A DNA stretch of 64,000 bases from Paraspadella gotoi. Taxonomy: Eukaryota; Chaetognatha. The notes beneath the pieces were generated by a model. The model was not told the origin of the DNA. It worked only from the letters and a program-made list of their open reading frames with translations, and made no database searches. Shown piece after piece: positions 24,495-33,400 of the stretch (the first letter of the stretch is position 1; every line of letters begins with the position of its first letter). The stretch covers positions 18,607,889-18,671,888 of the forward strand of contig CM119268.1 of NCBI GenBank assembly GCA_051294375.1, given 5' to 3'. Made by a program: the position numbers and the translations under genes.

Positions 24495-26186
24495 AGAAGA
24501 GAGAGAGAAGAAGAAGAGAGAGAGAGAGGAGAGAGTGATAAGAGAGAGAGAGAGAGTGAAAGAGAGATAGTGTGTGTGTTTGCTGGTACTTAAGAGGATT
24601 GAAAATTTCAAAATGTCAAAGATCATTCGACATCGTCAGAATAGGAAAGGAACAGTCAAAAACATATTTTTGTACAGGTTAAAGGTCCTAACTTAAATCG
24701 GAAATAGATGCAGCGCGAAAATTTATGTACAACATTAAAATATATTTATTATTTCAACGCTTAAAATACTACGAAAATTTAAGAGTCTTTCATGCTTTGC
24801 TTTGAAAATGAGGTTTATTTTTTTTAAATTTTACATATTCGATATTTCCTGGCCATTTACGGTCTCTTTGTACCTCTCGAACTGTTGAGTTTCCATCTAA
24901 TTTTCTCCACTCGTTAAGTGCAAAATTTACTTTTATTACATCCGAAATGTAATTTGTCTCTCGAACCGCTGAGTTCTTCTCTCCCGTCGACTAATTCATT
25001 TTCTCATTCATAAAGTTTTAATTAAATATTTTCCCCCACATCGTAATAAACGTCAACTCCTCACACGACTCGAGCTTAAAAATTACCGTTTAATTTAACC
25101 GTTTTTAATTAATTAACAGTTACTTTTTGTAAAGTTTGAATTCTTAACTGAGCCACATTCTCGACTCAAGGTCGGTGGCCTCCTCGACGCCAAAGGCTAC
25201 GGGATCGGGACTCCGCGCGACTCTCCCTTCAGGGACAGAATCACCGACGCCATCTTGAAATTGCAGGACCAACAGATTCTGCAGGCGAGTCGTCGTCGTC
25301 GTTGTCGTTATCATTACATACGTTGATTATAATATTCGATGTCATTTTCAAAATTTTTGAAAAAAAAAAAAATTGCAAGTTCCGATAAAGAGACCGGAGC
25401 TGTGTTGCGGCTTTTTGTTCTTTCTTTGTAAAAAGCTTCTTTTGTTTAAAAAAAGAGAAAAGTAAAGTATAAAAACGTCCCAAAAAAGGAGAACCAAGTC
25501 TGAATAAGTATATTTATTTATTCAAATAAAAAAAAATATGAGAAAAAACAAAAGGAAATCGCGCGGAAGAAAATGGAAAAGCGGAAGAAAAATAAACAAA
25601 GAGGAAGAAGAAGAATCTCAGTCGTGACTAGAGATGGTTGAGTTTTGTCGCCGTCACGCGTCTCAGCATCCCTTTACGACTCATTTATATCCTTATTATT
25701 ATTATTAGGTTCGAATATGCTTGTCTTGTTTTTAGTTTATAGTAAAAAATCCAATAAATAATGAAATAATCAGCCTTTCTTTCAAAAATGAGAACAGGAT
25801 GACGAACAACTATTGAGAAAAAACGAAAAAGAAAAGAGAAAATAAAAAGAACCCAGCGGATCAAGTCGCAGCGACTCTGGATTCTTTCTTCGAATGCATA
25901 ACAAATTCGGTTTTCGCAATCTTTGCCCATGTGGTGCCAGACTTTGAACTTCACATTTCCGAGAAATGAAGACTTATGTTGTTTCAGAGAATTTTGAGTT
26001 TGTTTCAGTTTTCGATTTACATTTCAAAGATTTCGATTTTCCGATACGTGCTTCAGAAGCAAATAGTTTGAATTTGTTATAACGAACAGTGCTAAACTTA
26101 AGCATAAAAATAGAACAAAAAAGTTGGTATTTTTTAGTTTTTTAGGCAATTTTTTTTATTTGTGTCTCTCTTTCAGTCTCTCTCTT

Positions 26187-26242
<56 letters not shown>

Positions 26243-26310
26243 CTGACAAAGGAAAGAAAGAAAAATCGGAAGCTCAAATTCGACCTCTCTCTGTCTCTCT
26301 CCTCTCTCTC

Positions 26311-26359
<49 letters not shown>

Positions 26360-29300
26360 CTTTCTACCTCACATAAAACAGGACCTCTACAACCGTTGGT
26401 GGCGCCGGCGACGCGGCGTCCTCTGCGGCGCCGACACGTCTGCTCCCCGCGGCGCCAACTCCCTGGCGATGACGAACGTGGGCGGCGCCTTCCTCGTCCT
26501 CGTCGCGGGACTCGGCGTCGCCTTCGTCGTCGCCGTTGGGGAATTCGTTTGGAAGGCGAGGAAGAATTGGGACCTGACCGAGCTGGGTGAGAAATTGGGA
26601 CCTGGTTCAGCGTGGTGAGAAATTGGGATCTAAACAAATTGAGTAAGGAGTTGGAACCTGGTCCAGCAGGGTGAGAAATTGGGATCTAAATAAATTGGGT
26701 AAGGAGTTGGGACCTGGTCAAGCGGGGTAAGAAGTTGGGATCGAACCGAGATAAGTTCCAAGGACCTGGTCTAGTTAAGTGAGGAATTGGGACCTGACCG
26801 ATTTTGAAGAATTGGTTCCTTTTAAAGTTTTTTGGGGCAAGATGTTACCATGGTTACCTGACCGAATTGATAGATTAAAAGATAAAAAAAGGAAACGCTG
26901 TGGAAGACGATGCCGCGAGTAGTACTTAAATACAACCGCTACAAAATCTAATTAATTGCGACGAGGAAATACATAACAAAAAAGTCTATAGACTCGTATA
27001 GATTCGTATAGATTCGTTTTTTATTTTTCTAGTTATGATCTCCGTAAATTAGATTAAGCGGAGACCCGAACCCCCGACCGAACTGTTTTAATTTTATTTT
27101 CTTTTATTATTTCCTTTTTTTTCTTCCTCAGATGAGGACTTTAGCTTTCCTCGAGATTCCGGCGTCCGACGTCATCGCCACGCCTCCTCGTCGAAAGACG
27201 ACGAAGACGACGGGGGTCAGTCAAGATTTTGAGTCTTGTTGTTGTTGTTGTTGTTTACTGTTGACTACCCTCGCAAGCACAACTGCTTTACAACCTCTGC
27301 ATTGCAGAGACACAGTTACTTTTTTTTACATAATAATAGTAGGTTTACTTTTTTCGTCCAATTTTTCTTCAACAGTTCGAATTGTAACAAAATTTACAAA
27401 CTCCTATATCCATTGATAAAAGTTGGTCAGGGATAGTGTGTTTCAATAAGTCGCAACTCACGACTTCAAAAATAAAATTGAATTTGCACAAGAATCGAAA
27501 AATCCATATAAGTCGGTGTTTTCTTTCCAGTTTCTTATTTGGTTTCCTTCTTATTTTTTCTTTCCTCCTCATCCTCATCTTTGCTCATCCTCATCATTCT
27601 TCTCATCCTCATCTTTTCTCCTCATCCTCATCTTTCCTCCTTATCCTCATCTTTCCTCCTCATCCTCATCTTTCCTCCTCATCCTAATCTTTCCTCCTCA
27701 TCCTCATCTTTCCTCCTCATCCTCATCTTTTCTCCTCATCCTCATCTTTCCTCCCACTTGTACTTGTTCATCCGTTCTTCAATTTGTCTGTTCTCCGTCA
27801 TGTATTCAATTTTCGTCCCGTTACGATCGTTAACCGACAATTTATACTATTTTCTCTTTTCTTGTTTCATCTAAACTGAAAAAGGAAACACATATTCTTT
27901 TTCCATTTATTCCCCGCTGTGTTCTATGGTTTTGTTTAGGTGTCACAGGTCTAAAAATCACGCCCTTATTTGCTCCTTTCACGTTTGCTCCCATCTTTTC
28001 ACGTTTTCTACTATTTTTATATTTCCCCTCATTTTTCTTTCTTTTTCTTTTCTCTTTTTCCTCCCTCCCATTTTTTTCCCTACCCCATCTCTTCCACCCT
28101 CGGTCCCTCCACCATCTCTCTGTCTCGTCATGTTTGAATATATTCTTCCTTTCCCAGCAGGAGGAGCCCGTGTCCTTCCCTCCTCTTAGTTTTTGTTATT
28201 CTTTTTCTCTGCCAAGGACGAATCAATCCAGTCGTCCGACCATCCGTGCGTCCATTTGTCCGTGTCGTACTTCATAATTTCATTGTTATTTAATTGAAAT
28301 GAAAGAAATAATCTTTAAACTGTGAAACTGTCAAATTTATGTACTATTATGTCAATGGATGAAAATAGTGACAAACTCTTTTATTTATTCTTGTAGTTAG
28401 TAGAATTTACAGTTAAACTTTTATATTATTTACTGACAATCATGAAACCGAAAAGCGTAACTCTCAGGCGACCAACCAACTTTAACCTAAAACGAGCACA
28501 AGTACAAATACTATTAAACATAAAAATAAAAAAGAAATGAAAGAAAAACCCATAAAAGACGAACGAGAAAAAAATCTAGGGAAAAAAAATCTATCCGATG
28601 GAGAATAAAAAAAAACATTGAACCACCTCCCCAATTCTGCGCTTTGAACTCAGGGATTCAATAAAGCCTCAAAGTTTTATTCCCACATTAAAGGAAAACC
28701 GGGAATTGTCGTCGTTGTTGTCGTTGTCGTTGGAAAAGTTGTCCGGTTGGAAAAGTCCCTTTTCTTTGTCTTTGAAACGAGTCATACTCCTCTTTTTGCC
28801 AGCCTTGTCTAAACTCCGTTTCATACTATGAGCTTACATTTCATTTCACACAATCGGCCCTTTCACTCACCCTTTTTCTCACCCAGATTCGACTCACCGC
28901 GTTCGCCGGCCTCGATCCTCCCTCCGTTCACATTTGTGCCAAAACTTCTGCTTCGCCGTCAAATGCGACGAAATTCGCGCCAACAAAAATTTGGCGCGAA
29001 AACTCAACGAGCAGAATCACCTCCTCTCTTCCTCGGGATTGGATAACGGGGGTGAGCGACCGTGAGGAAAAGTCACGTCGTGTGAGAAAATCCTTGGCGA
29101 ATGTCACGTTTTTTTTTCACCCAGTGAGACGAAGATTTTGGATTGGGAGAACTTTTTTTATTTTCTCTCTGATATAATTGAGTTTTAGAAAGAGAAAATG
29201 ACTGAAAATTGTGTTCAATTATATGGCTGTAGCAAGTTATAACTTTTTAAAAAATTATTAAATTATAAAACATTGTCGTATAATCCTTTCGTTTCGTTGT

Positions 29301-30422
29301 GTAATAATTAGAAGAGTTTGGAATTAATTTTCAACAACGGTTTATTTCAATAAAAAATGAAATAAACCGTTGTTGAAAATTAATTTCAAACTCTTCTAAT
29401 TATAAAACAAAAATTTGTTGAACTAAATTCATAACAGTCAGCACCTTTTTTTTTGATGCTAATGCGGAGTACAAGAGTACATTCTACTATTTCCCGATCT
29501 ATACGAATTGTATACGAATTGAAACTGTTAAAAAATATTTGATCTCTTCCAAGAACTGTGAGTCTTGATTGAAAGCTTGCGGGGTCTAAGTTGTAAGAGG
29601 TCTTTACCAAAGTCCAAAATCAGGAGCATGATAGCTGGTTTATTAAATTAACGAGAACGAAACTATCTAAAAAACCGATTGGAAATGTTTTTCTTTCTCA
29701 AAAGAAAGAAATTCTTGGTCTGAGTCGACTCTCGATCGCGTTGCCTGAAAACTCCACCTGAAAAATCTCCCAGGGATTGAAGAAAAGATTTGTAACCGAA
29801 TTGAGGGATAAACGGGGATTGCAAGACTCCGCCAGTCGATGGTTGTGGGCGCATCTGTGAGTCAGTGTGTGTGCTTTGCGAACAAGTGTGCGAGTATGTG
29901 TGTTAATTTTGGAGTATATTATGTCTTTAAAAATGTTTCTCATAGTGAGAGAAGTGTACAAGTCAGGGAAATATTCAAGAATATTAAATTCTAACGACAA
30001 GACAAATAAACTCTCTTGCCTCTTGATTTTATTTCCTGGAGGCTTAATGAATAATTTTAGTTTTTTTTTTAAATTAAATAATCGAAATTAAATTAATAAT
30101 ATTAAAAAAAAATCATATCAATTTAATATTTCATAATCTGGGTTATTTTACTATTTTCATACAAGCAAAACTTTTAAAGCTTTTTAAAGAATATTCTCCC
30201 ACCGCCCTTCCAGGACTGCAATCGGCCTTCCACGCCCTCGACGCCGTCCCCATTTCCGGCGTCATTCCATCCCCCGATTCCATGTCCACCACAGTCGCCG
30301 TCCTCACGGCGCCGCTCGGAGCCAACGGCGCCACTTTGCCAAGATCACTCCGCCTCAGAACTTCTTCGCCGTCTGCGCGGACTCATCAGGCAAAGGTGGT
30401 GGAGGAAAAGGAAAGAAAGTAA
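3255..30422 (+). CDS. Grik-like: Kainate-type ionotropic glutamate receptor subunit, 5'-partial, 12 exons
   Basis: Joined exons: 3255-3429, 4448-4641, 7201-7311, 11846-11994, 12995-13143, 21003-21191, 23987-24078, 25171-25284, 26382-26586, 27132-27215, 28887-29051, 30214-30422. All phases agree and the sum is 1836 nt (611 aa plus stop). This is a ligand-gated cation channel subunit of the postsynaptic or presynaptic plasma membrane. Order seen: S1 ([34 protein letters not shown]), M1 ([10 protein letters not shown]), [11 protein letters not shown] typical of kainate receptors, pore loop, M3 with [12 protein letters not shown]2 ([31 protein letters not shown]), M4 ([12 protein letters not shown]...VAVGEF) and a cytoplasmic tail. 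The glutamate-binding Arg (TYDREK) and acidic residue (LMEST) are both present. The amino-terminal domain and signal peptide must lie upstream of the window. Odd points: Arg encoded at the Q/R site, a pore-loop insertion, two GC donors, and an uncertain last exon. Family call is secure; which kainate subclass is not decided. Confidence 0.93.
4448..4641 (+). CDS. Grik-like: Receptor exon B: S1 core with glutamate-binding arginine
   Basis: Acceptor TCTTCAG, donor AAAAG|GTGAGG; enters in phase 1 and leaves in phase 0. It encodes [49 protein letters not shown]. The [10 protein letters not shown] segment carries the threonine and arginine that contact the glutamate backbone in this family. Confidence 0.93.
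5201..5579 (+). promoter_or_regulatory. Cluster of CRE/ATF-type TGACGTAA sites in an intron
   Basis: TGACG-core sites: TGACGCGA 5201, TGACGTAA 5260, TGACGTCA 5273 (full palindromic CRE), TGACGTAT 5440, AGACGTAAT 5474, TGACGTAAT 5502, 5530 and 5558, TGACGCAA 5572. The last four have a spacing of 28, 28 and 14 bp. They lie in the intron after exon B. bZIP (CREB/ATF/C-EBP-like) binding is the usual reading; enhancer function is inferred. Confidence 0.5.
5953..6200 (+). repeat. Minisatellite of about 58 bp, four imperfect units
   Basis: Units share GCAAATGTCAAGCTCTGATG, CTTGGAATCGCGT and AAATGTGCGTT plus AAACAA. Non-coding, in the intron after exon B. Confidence 0.85.
6338..6416 (+). repeat. AAT trinucleotide microsatellite
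   Basis: Nearly pure (AAT)n with a few interruptions; intronic. Confidence 0.95.
7201..7311 (+). CDS. Grik-like: Receptor exon C: end of S1 and pre-M1 linker
   Basis: Exactly 37 codons, phase 0 to 0, acceptor CCCCTCCAG, donor GAC|GTGAGT. It encodes [20 protein letters not shown] and a linker ending FLSPLTLD, matching the region just before M1 in kainate receptors (DFSKPFMTLGISIL in relatives). The 100 bases upstream are almost pure C/T and form an unusually C-rich polypyrimidine tract. Confidence 0.93.
7320..7800 (+). repeat. Purine-rich minisatellite of roughly 75-bp units
   Basis: Repeated GGAAGGGAGGAAATGGGGATTG and GGTGAGGGAGGGAGGAAG blocks alternate with GAAGAAAAGGAG tracts, directly after exon C's donor. 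One strand is almost pure purine, so triplex or G-rich structures are possible. Confidence 0.85.
9155..9252 (+). repeat. 12-bp TGGTGATGCCAT repeat
   Basis: Seven or eight variants of TGGTGATGCCAT in tandem, intronic. Confidence 0.85.
9886..10180 (+). mobile_element. Possible second LTR-like segment
   Basis: A 300-bp stretch of normal complexity between repeat tracts carries TGTGATTGGTCG near its start, a weak TATA-like CATAAAGG at 9995, AATAAA at 10093, and a pyrimidine/GTTGTGATAACC end. The layout resembles the remnant at 932, but no primer-binding site was recognised. The following 10230-10275 contains a tRNA-like B-box complement (GCGCGAACCCGTGACC). Confidence 0.25.
10387..10441 (+). repeat. 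CAT trinucleotide microsatellite
   Basis: (CAT)n with two CGT interruptions at regular positions. Confidence 0.95.
10937..11190 (+). mobile_element. MITE-like family, copy 1
   Basis: It starts AAAATTATCC and contains AATAAGCTATCTTGCCCCTGA, shared with the copy at 59470; its interior (TTTTAATCAAGA, CAGTCTCGTTTA, ATACCTGGCTTCC, CAATGAAGTGG) matches the reverse complement of 15480-15712. It lies in the receptor intron between exons C and D. The right terminal repeat is not visible, so it is probably truncated. Confidence 0.6.
11260..11470 (+). repeat. CTCCAACATC-type minisatellite
   Basis: Irregular repeats of CAACATCC and CTCTCCAACATC. Pyrimidine-rich, intronic, no coding signal. Confidence 0.8.
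11758..11845 (+). repeat. TC microsatellite forming the acceptor tract of receptor exon D
   Basis: Nearly continuous TC dinucleotides run up to CTACAG at the exon D splice acceptor, so the polypyrimidine tract is itself a length-variable microsatellite. Confidence 0.9.
11846..11994 (+). CDS. Grik-like: Receptor exon D: M1 helix and NPHPC motif
   Basis: Acceptor CTACAG, whose polypyrimidine tract is a TC microsatellite; donor TTTG|GTAAGT (phase 2). It encodes M1 ([21 protein letters not shown]), the diagnostic [11 protein letters not shown] sequence, then [11 protein letters not shown] leading into the pore loop. The final Trp codon is split with exon E. Confidence 0.95.
12995..13143 (+). CDS. 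Grik-like: Receptor exon E: pore loop and M3 gate
   Basis: Acceptor CCCCTTAAG, donor ACGG|GTAAGT (phase 2 in, phase 1 out). It encodes [23 protein letters not shown], then the M3 segment with [10 protein letters not shown] and [13 protein letters not shown]. The gating motif SYTANLAAF is intact. The selectivity loop departs from relatives (typically FGVGxLMQQGSE): YI replaces FG, Arg (CGC, 13017-13019) occupies the Q/R site, and two extra residues follow. Confidence 0.94.
14575..14948. other. Assembly gap (374 N)
   Basis: A gap in a pyrimidine-rich part of the long intron before exon F. Other gaps: 16355-16503, 16697-16706, 17614-17654, 31486-31756, 31969-32252, 35153-35302, 35553-35722, 36602-36755, 42682-42826, 50626-50650. 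At least four of them start inside or beside simple repeats. Confidence 1.
15480..15712 (-). mobile_element. MITE-like family, copy 2 (inverted)
   Basis: The reverse complement aligns with copy 1 over GGCTTTTAATCAAGA, CTCGTTTACTGACTCCCAG, TACCTGGCTTCC and TCAATGAAGTGG, and ends with AAAATTATCC next to CCAATAT. It lacks a clear second terminal repeat. Confidence 0.6.
16040..16354 (+). repeat. TTTCC/TTTTC pentanucleotide array, ends in a gap
   Basis: More than 50 pentanucleotide units; the assembly breaks (16355-16503) inside it, so the true length is unknown. Confidence 0.95.
18317..18492 (+). mobile_element. tRNA-related SINE-like segment with 10-bp inverted ends
   Basis: AACCGTTCAT at 18317-18326 is repeated inverted at 18483-18492. 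Between them GGTTCTAGCCC at 18381 is close to a Pol III B box, preceded by a tRNA-like GCCGGAGGCAAGTC region and followed by GGGACGGGGCACTTTACCCG and a GTAACACGGTGTTAC hairpin. A tRNA-derived SINE body is plausible; no poly(A) tail is seen. Confidence 0.4.
20140..20260 (+). repeat. TC microsatellite, mirrored by GA repeats at 20440-20705
   Basis: A long (TC)n tract is followed 200 bases later by (GA)n tracts up to 20705 in the same intron, so the transcript could fold back on itself. Confidence 0.9.
21003..21191 (+). CDS. Grik-like: Receptor exon F: first part of ligand-binding lobe S2
   Basis: Acceptor CATCCGCAG, donor GAAG|GTGAGT (phase 1 both sides). It encodes [44 protein letters not shown] and ends VFVNNTKEG. 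The GSTMSFF turn supplies the serine/threonine that contacts the gamma-carboxylate of glutamate in this family. It follows a 7.9-kb intron, the largest of the gene. Confidence 0.94.
21545..21625 (+). repeat. TC microsatellite
   Basis: Pure (TC)n with one interruption, intron after exon F. Confidence 0.95.
22000..22250 (+). repeat. TGAA tetranucleotide microsatellite
   Basis: About 50 units of GAATGAAT in two blocks separated by a short unique piece. Confidence 0.95.
22360..22640 (+). repeat. Degenerate GAC-AAAGATGAGG repeats
   Basis: Roughly 20-30 bp units built from GACAAAGATGAGGGTGACAG variants. It lies next to the TGAA microsatellite at 22000-22250. The minus-strand reading is a repetitive CHPHLC-type peptide, judged non-coding. 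Confidence 0.7.
23845..23950 (+). repeat. GA microsatellite before receptor exon G
   Basis: Purine run ending about 35 bases before the exon G acceptor; unlike exons D and I, it is on the purine strand. Confidence 0.95.
23987..24078 (+). CDS. Grik-like: Receptor exon G: S2 segment with conserved Glu, GC donor
   Basis: Acceptor TCTCTAAG; phase 1 in, phase 0 out. It encodes [20 protein letters not shown] and DCNLMQ. The Glu of LMEST is the ligand amino-group contact. The 5' splice site is CAG|GCAAGC: no GT lies at the position required by the next exon, so this is a GC-AG intron. Confidence 0.92.
24320..24560 (+). repeat. GA microsatellite complex
   Basis: Several GAGAGA blocks with short interruptions in the intron after exon G. 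Confidence 0.95.
25171..25284 (+). CDS. Grik-like: Receptor exon H: end of S2, GC donor
   Basis: Exactly 38 codons, phase 0 to 0, acceptor GACTCAAG. It encodes [30 protein letters not shown], ending QILQ. The DSKGYG-type turn and the SPxRD motif are standard for kainate S2. Donor is CAG|GCGAGT, a second GC donor; continuing past it gives only an arginine-rich CGT-repeat translation. Confidence 0.93.
26165..26360 (+). repeat. TC microsatellites upstream of receptor exon I
   Basis: Two (TC)n blocks flank a 40-bp unique unit (26243-26282) that recurs at 35077. The second block ends about 25 bases before the exon I acceptor. Confidence 0.95.
26382..26586 (+). CDS. Grik-like: Receptor exon I: S2-M4 linker and M4 helix
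   Basis: Acceptor ATAAAACAG, with two TC microsatellites upstream; donor CTGG|GTGAGA (phase 1). It encodes DLYNRWWRR, matching the KEKWW end of S2 with no length change across the junction, an arginine/alanine-rich linker, then M4 ([31 protein letters not shown]). Codons are strongly C-ending. Confidence 0.92.
27132..27215 (+). CDS. Grik-like: Receptor exon J: acidic start of cytoplasmic tail
   Basis: Acceptor CTTCCTCAG, donor GGGG|GTCAGT (phase 1 to 1). It encodes [11 protein letters not shown], a basic stretch, then [10 protein letters not shown]. Not conserved enough to recognise alone; accepted because phase and position continue exon I and the frame has C-ending codons. Confidence 0.65.
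27571..27760 (+). repeat. 18-bp TCATCCTCATCTTTCCTC repeat
   Basis: About ten near-identical 18-bp units in the intron after exon J. The long open frames it creates are repeat artefacts. Confidence 0.9.
28887..29051 (+). CDS. Grik-like: Receptor exon K: cytoplasmic tail
   Basis: Acceptor TCACCCAG, donor GGGG|GTGAGC (phase 1 to 1). It encodes [18 protein letters not shown] and then [16 protein letters not shown]. The [11 protein letters not shown] segment resembles the short conserved patch after M4 in kainate receptors (ELRxAxxC type), which supports inclusion. Confidence 0.65.
29304..29403. repeat. Near-perfect 46-bp snapback palindrome, 8-nt loop
   Basis: 29304-29349 and 29358-29403 are reverse complements with a single mismatch, separated by ATAAAAAA. 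It lies in the receptor intron between exons K and L and would form a 46-bp RNA hairpin in the pre-mRNA. There is no sign of transposon ends. Confidence 0.95.
30214..30422 (+). CDS. Grik-like: Receptor exon L: putative last coding exon
   Basis: Acceptor CCTTCCAG; phase 1 continues exon K. It encodes [16 protein letters not shown], a Ser/Pro/Ala-rich tail, and a TAA at 30420-30422. From about 30338 the next frame ([19 protein letters not shown]) has better C-ending codons and would run into a possible donor, AAAG|GTGGTG at 30395. So a one-base error near 30338 and further exons in or beyond the gaps at 31486 and 31969 are possible. Confidence 0.5.
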
Positions 30423-33400
30423 AGTAGGAGGAAAAGGTTTGTGAAAAAACGGAAAAAGAAACTTAAAAAGTAAATTTAACTTGTAGCAAAGGAAGAAGAG
30501 AAGTTTTCGGTGAAAGGAAAAACGGGGAGCAGCAGAACTAAAGTGAAAAAAAAAAAAACGGTAAGAAAGACGTTGCAGGCATATCGAAAAAAAAAAAACT
30601 AACCAATAACGAAACATAGGACTAGCTAGAAAGATAGAGAACAAAAGGAAACGACCGAAAACTTTATCCTACAGTCGGAGACGGAGTAGGGCGAGAGAAG
30701 AGAGGAGAAGAGATGAGAAGAGAGAAGAGAGAGAGAGAGAGAGAGGGAAGAGAGAGGAGAGAGAGAGAGAGAGGCGAGACGAGAGAGGAGAGAAAGAGAA
30801 TAGAAGGAAAACGAATTACCTCTTGTCCTCCAGTAAGTAGGAGTGGAAAGGGTGAAAGAGCGCGATGGTTTGACAAGAGCGTAAAAAAAGGCAGTAATAT
30901 GAAGGAGGAAAACATTCGCAGTCGATTCAGGACGGTGGGCGAAGGAAATTCGTCTCTGTCGTAAAATTCGTGGAGAATCGGAGGGACTAAGAATTATGCA
31001 AGATTGATCTGTAAAAAAAATTGTAGCAAAGAGAATAAATTTCTCGTATGTAGTGGTGTAGAAAAGAGAAAAGAGGATAAAATAAAGACGGAACAAAAAG
31101 GGTCAGTTAATTTTTTAAAAATAATTACGAGTTAATTAAAATTATTAAAACTAAAATGTAATTGTTGGAAGAAAGGTCATTCTTTGGTTATTAGAAAACA
31201 TGCAGTGATCTATCTAAATTTAACTATTAATCTTTTAAATAATAGTGACTAGTAAATGTAAAACTTATTAAAAATTTACAGGTACAATCGTGAAAACTTA
31301 AACAAAAAAATTGTGAATGATTTAGTACTCAATGATTTCGTTTGATTTCCTCGTTTCTTTTCACATTTTCATGTGGCTTCCGCTGCTCATGACAGTGTCA
31401 CTTTTTTATTCCGTATTTTTCCAGACTTCATTTTTTTATTTTTTACAATTTTCTTTGGTTTTGATCTTATCGTTTCAACAATAAANNNNNNNNNNNNNNN
31501 NNNNNNNNNNNNNNNNNNNNNNNNNNNNNNNNNNNNNNNNNNNNNNNNNNNNNNNNNNNNNNNNNNNNNNNNNNNNNNNNNNNNNNNNNNNNNNNNNNNN
31601 NNNNNNNNNNNNNNNNNNNNNNNNNNNNNNNNNNNNNNNNNNNNNNNNNNNNNNNNNNNNNNNNNNNNNNNNNNNNNNNNNNNNNNNNNNNNNNNNNNNN
31701 NNNNNNNNNNNNNNNNNNNNNNNNNNNNNNNNNNNNNNNNNNNNNNNNNNNNNNNNCTGACCAGGTCTATTTTTTTGCGACAATCCTGTTCAGCTTTATG
31801 AAACATAAATATTAACGAATAAAAAATTATGAGATGATATTTAAGACAGAGTTCACAAAATTATTTTCCCACAAAAAACTTTCCTTCCTTTTTCGATCTC
31901 CATTCCTCCCTCAAATCTCAACCCCTCCACCCCCCAATCCGCCCCCCCTTTCTTACGCTCAGACGCGGNNNNNNNNNNNNNNNNNNNNNNNNNNNNNNNN
32001 NNNNNNNNNNNNNNNNNNNNNNNNNNNNNNNNNNNNNNNNNNNNNNNNNNNNNNNNNNNNNNNNNNNNNNNNNNNNNNNNNNNNNNNNNNNNNNNNNNNN
32101 NNNNNNNNNNNNNNNNNNNNNNNNNNNNNNNNNNNNNNNNNNNNNNNNNNNNNNNNNNNNNNNNNNNNNNNNNNNNNNNNNNNNNNNNNNNNNNNNNNNN
32201 NNNNNNNNNNNNNNNNNNNNNNNNNNNNNNNNNNNNNNNNNNNNNNNNNNNNGGGATTTATGGATGAGTGGGCGGCAATCTTGGGAGAGAAGGAGACACC
32301 AGTGGGTGAGAAGTAGAGAGAACGGAAAGGGTTTTCCTCCGATCACTAAGTCCTCTTTGAGTGTGAAGCGAGTGTCTGACTCCAATTGGTTTTTCTCGTT
32401 TATTTTCTAATCTTTTTATTTTATTGTTATGTCACTGGTTTGGCTCCCTCCTTGGGTAGGACAGGGCGGGGCTTTACCATCCAAGCGTCAACTTAAAAAA
32501 TAAAAGAATTAAAGTGAATCTGGAAATGCGAGTTTGGACAGATTATGATCCAGTACAAACATCCGTTTTTAAGTGTAATAGTTTTTGAACGCTCCTCTCC
32601 ACTCGTCTCCTTCAAGAATTTGGTGCTGATTTTCTTATCTTTTATTTTTGTTATCGGTTTTTTTTTTCTTAGGGGGGGGGGAGAAATTAAAATGGTTTTC
32701 CTTGTTGTCAACCGATTTTATTTGTATTTATATTTTATTAATTACGGTCGCCATTAATTTCGCCGTTGAAAACTTTTTTTCGCTCCGCACTCGTTTACTG
32801 TTTAAACTTTTTTTTGTTTCCGCAAACGACGAGGAGAAAAAATTAAAGCGATGCTTTGAAATTAGAATTAATCTGAGCGTGCCTTATTAATTTTAACAAG
32901 TTTTTTTTTTTAACGTTTTTGCCGTTCGAACCGTTCGGCGAAAAGTAAGGAAAAAAACAATATAAAAAAAAAAAAAAAAAAAACAATTTTTTTATTATTG
33001 CCATTCGTTAAAAAAAATCTTACTTTTTACCTTCTTCGTTTTTGGACATTTCTATAGTATCTGAATGTAATGACTGTTACGTGTTGTAAATAAATCGAGA
33101 ATAATTTTCTTTTTCATTCTTTTAATTATTTTATTTCCCTAAGCTAATTACCAAGAGAAAAAAACTTGAAATTACAAGCAAATGATGGCTGATGCAAAAA
33201 TGTCCTGAGGACCAGAAATTTTTAAACCTAATTATAATGTCCAGATTTCACCAGTTCACAAGCGGTGAAAACGAAGCCATCCTCGACGTGAATAATGTTT
33301 GTGAATTTTTTTGAAAATTTACTAATTCCTATATTTAGCGTAATGTGACATATAGTTCTTCTGAACTACACTGCAATTCTCCACCGAACAAATACGTGAT

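Noticed and set aside
32253-32316. Short peptide GFMDEWAAILGEKETPVGEK after a gap as an exon
   Set aside because: Only 20 residues, no acceptor visible because of the gap, and no family recognised.
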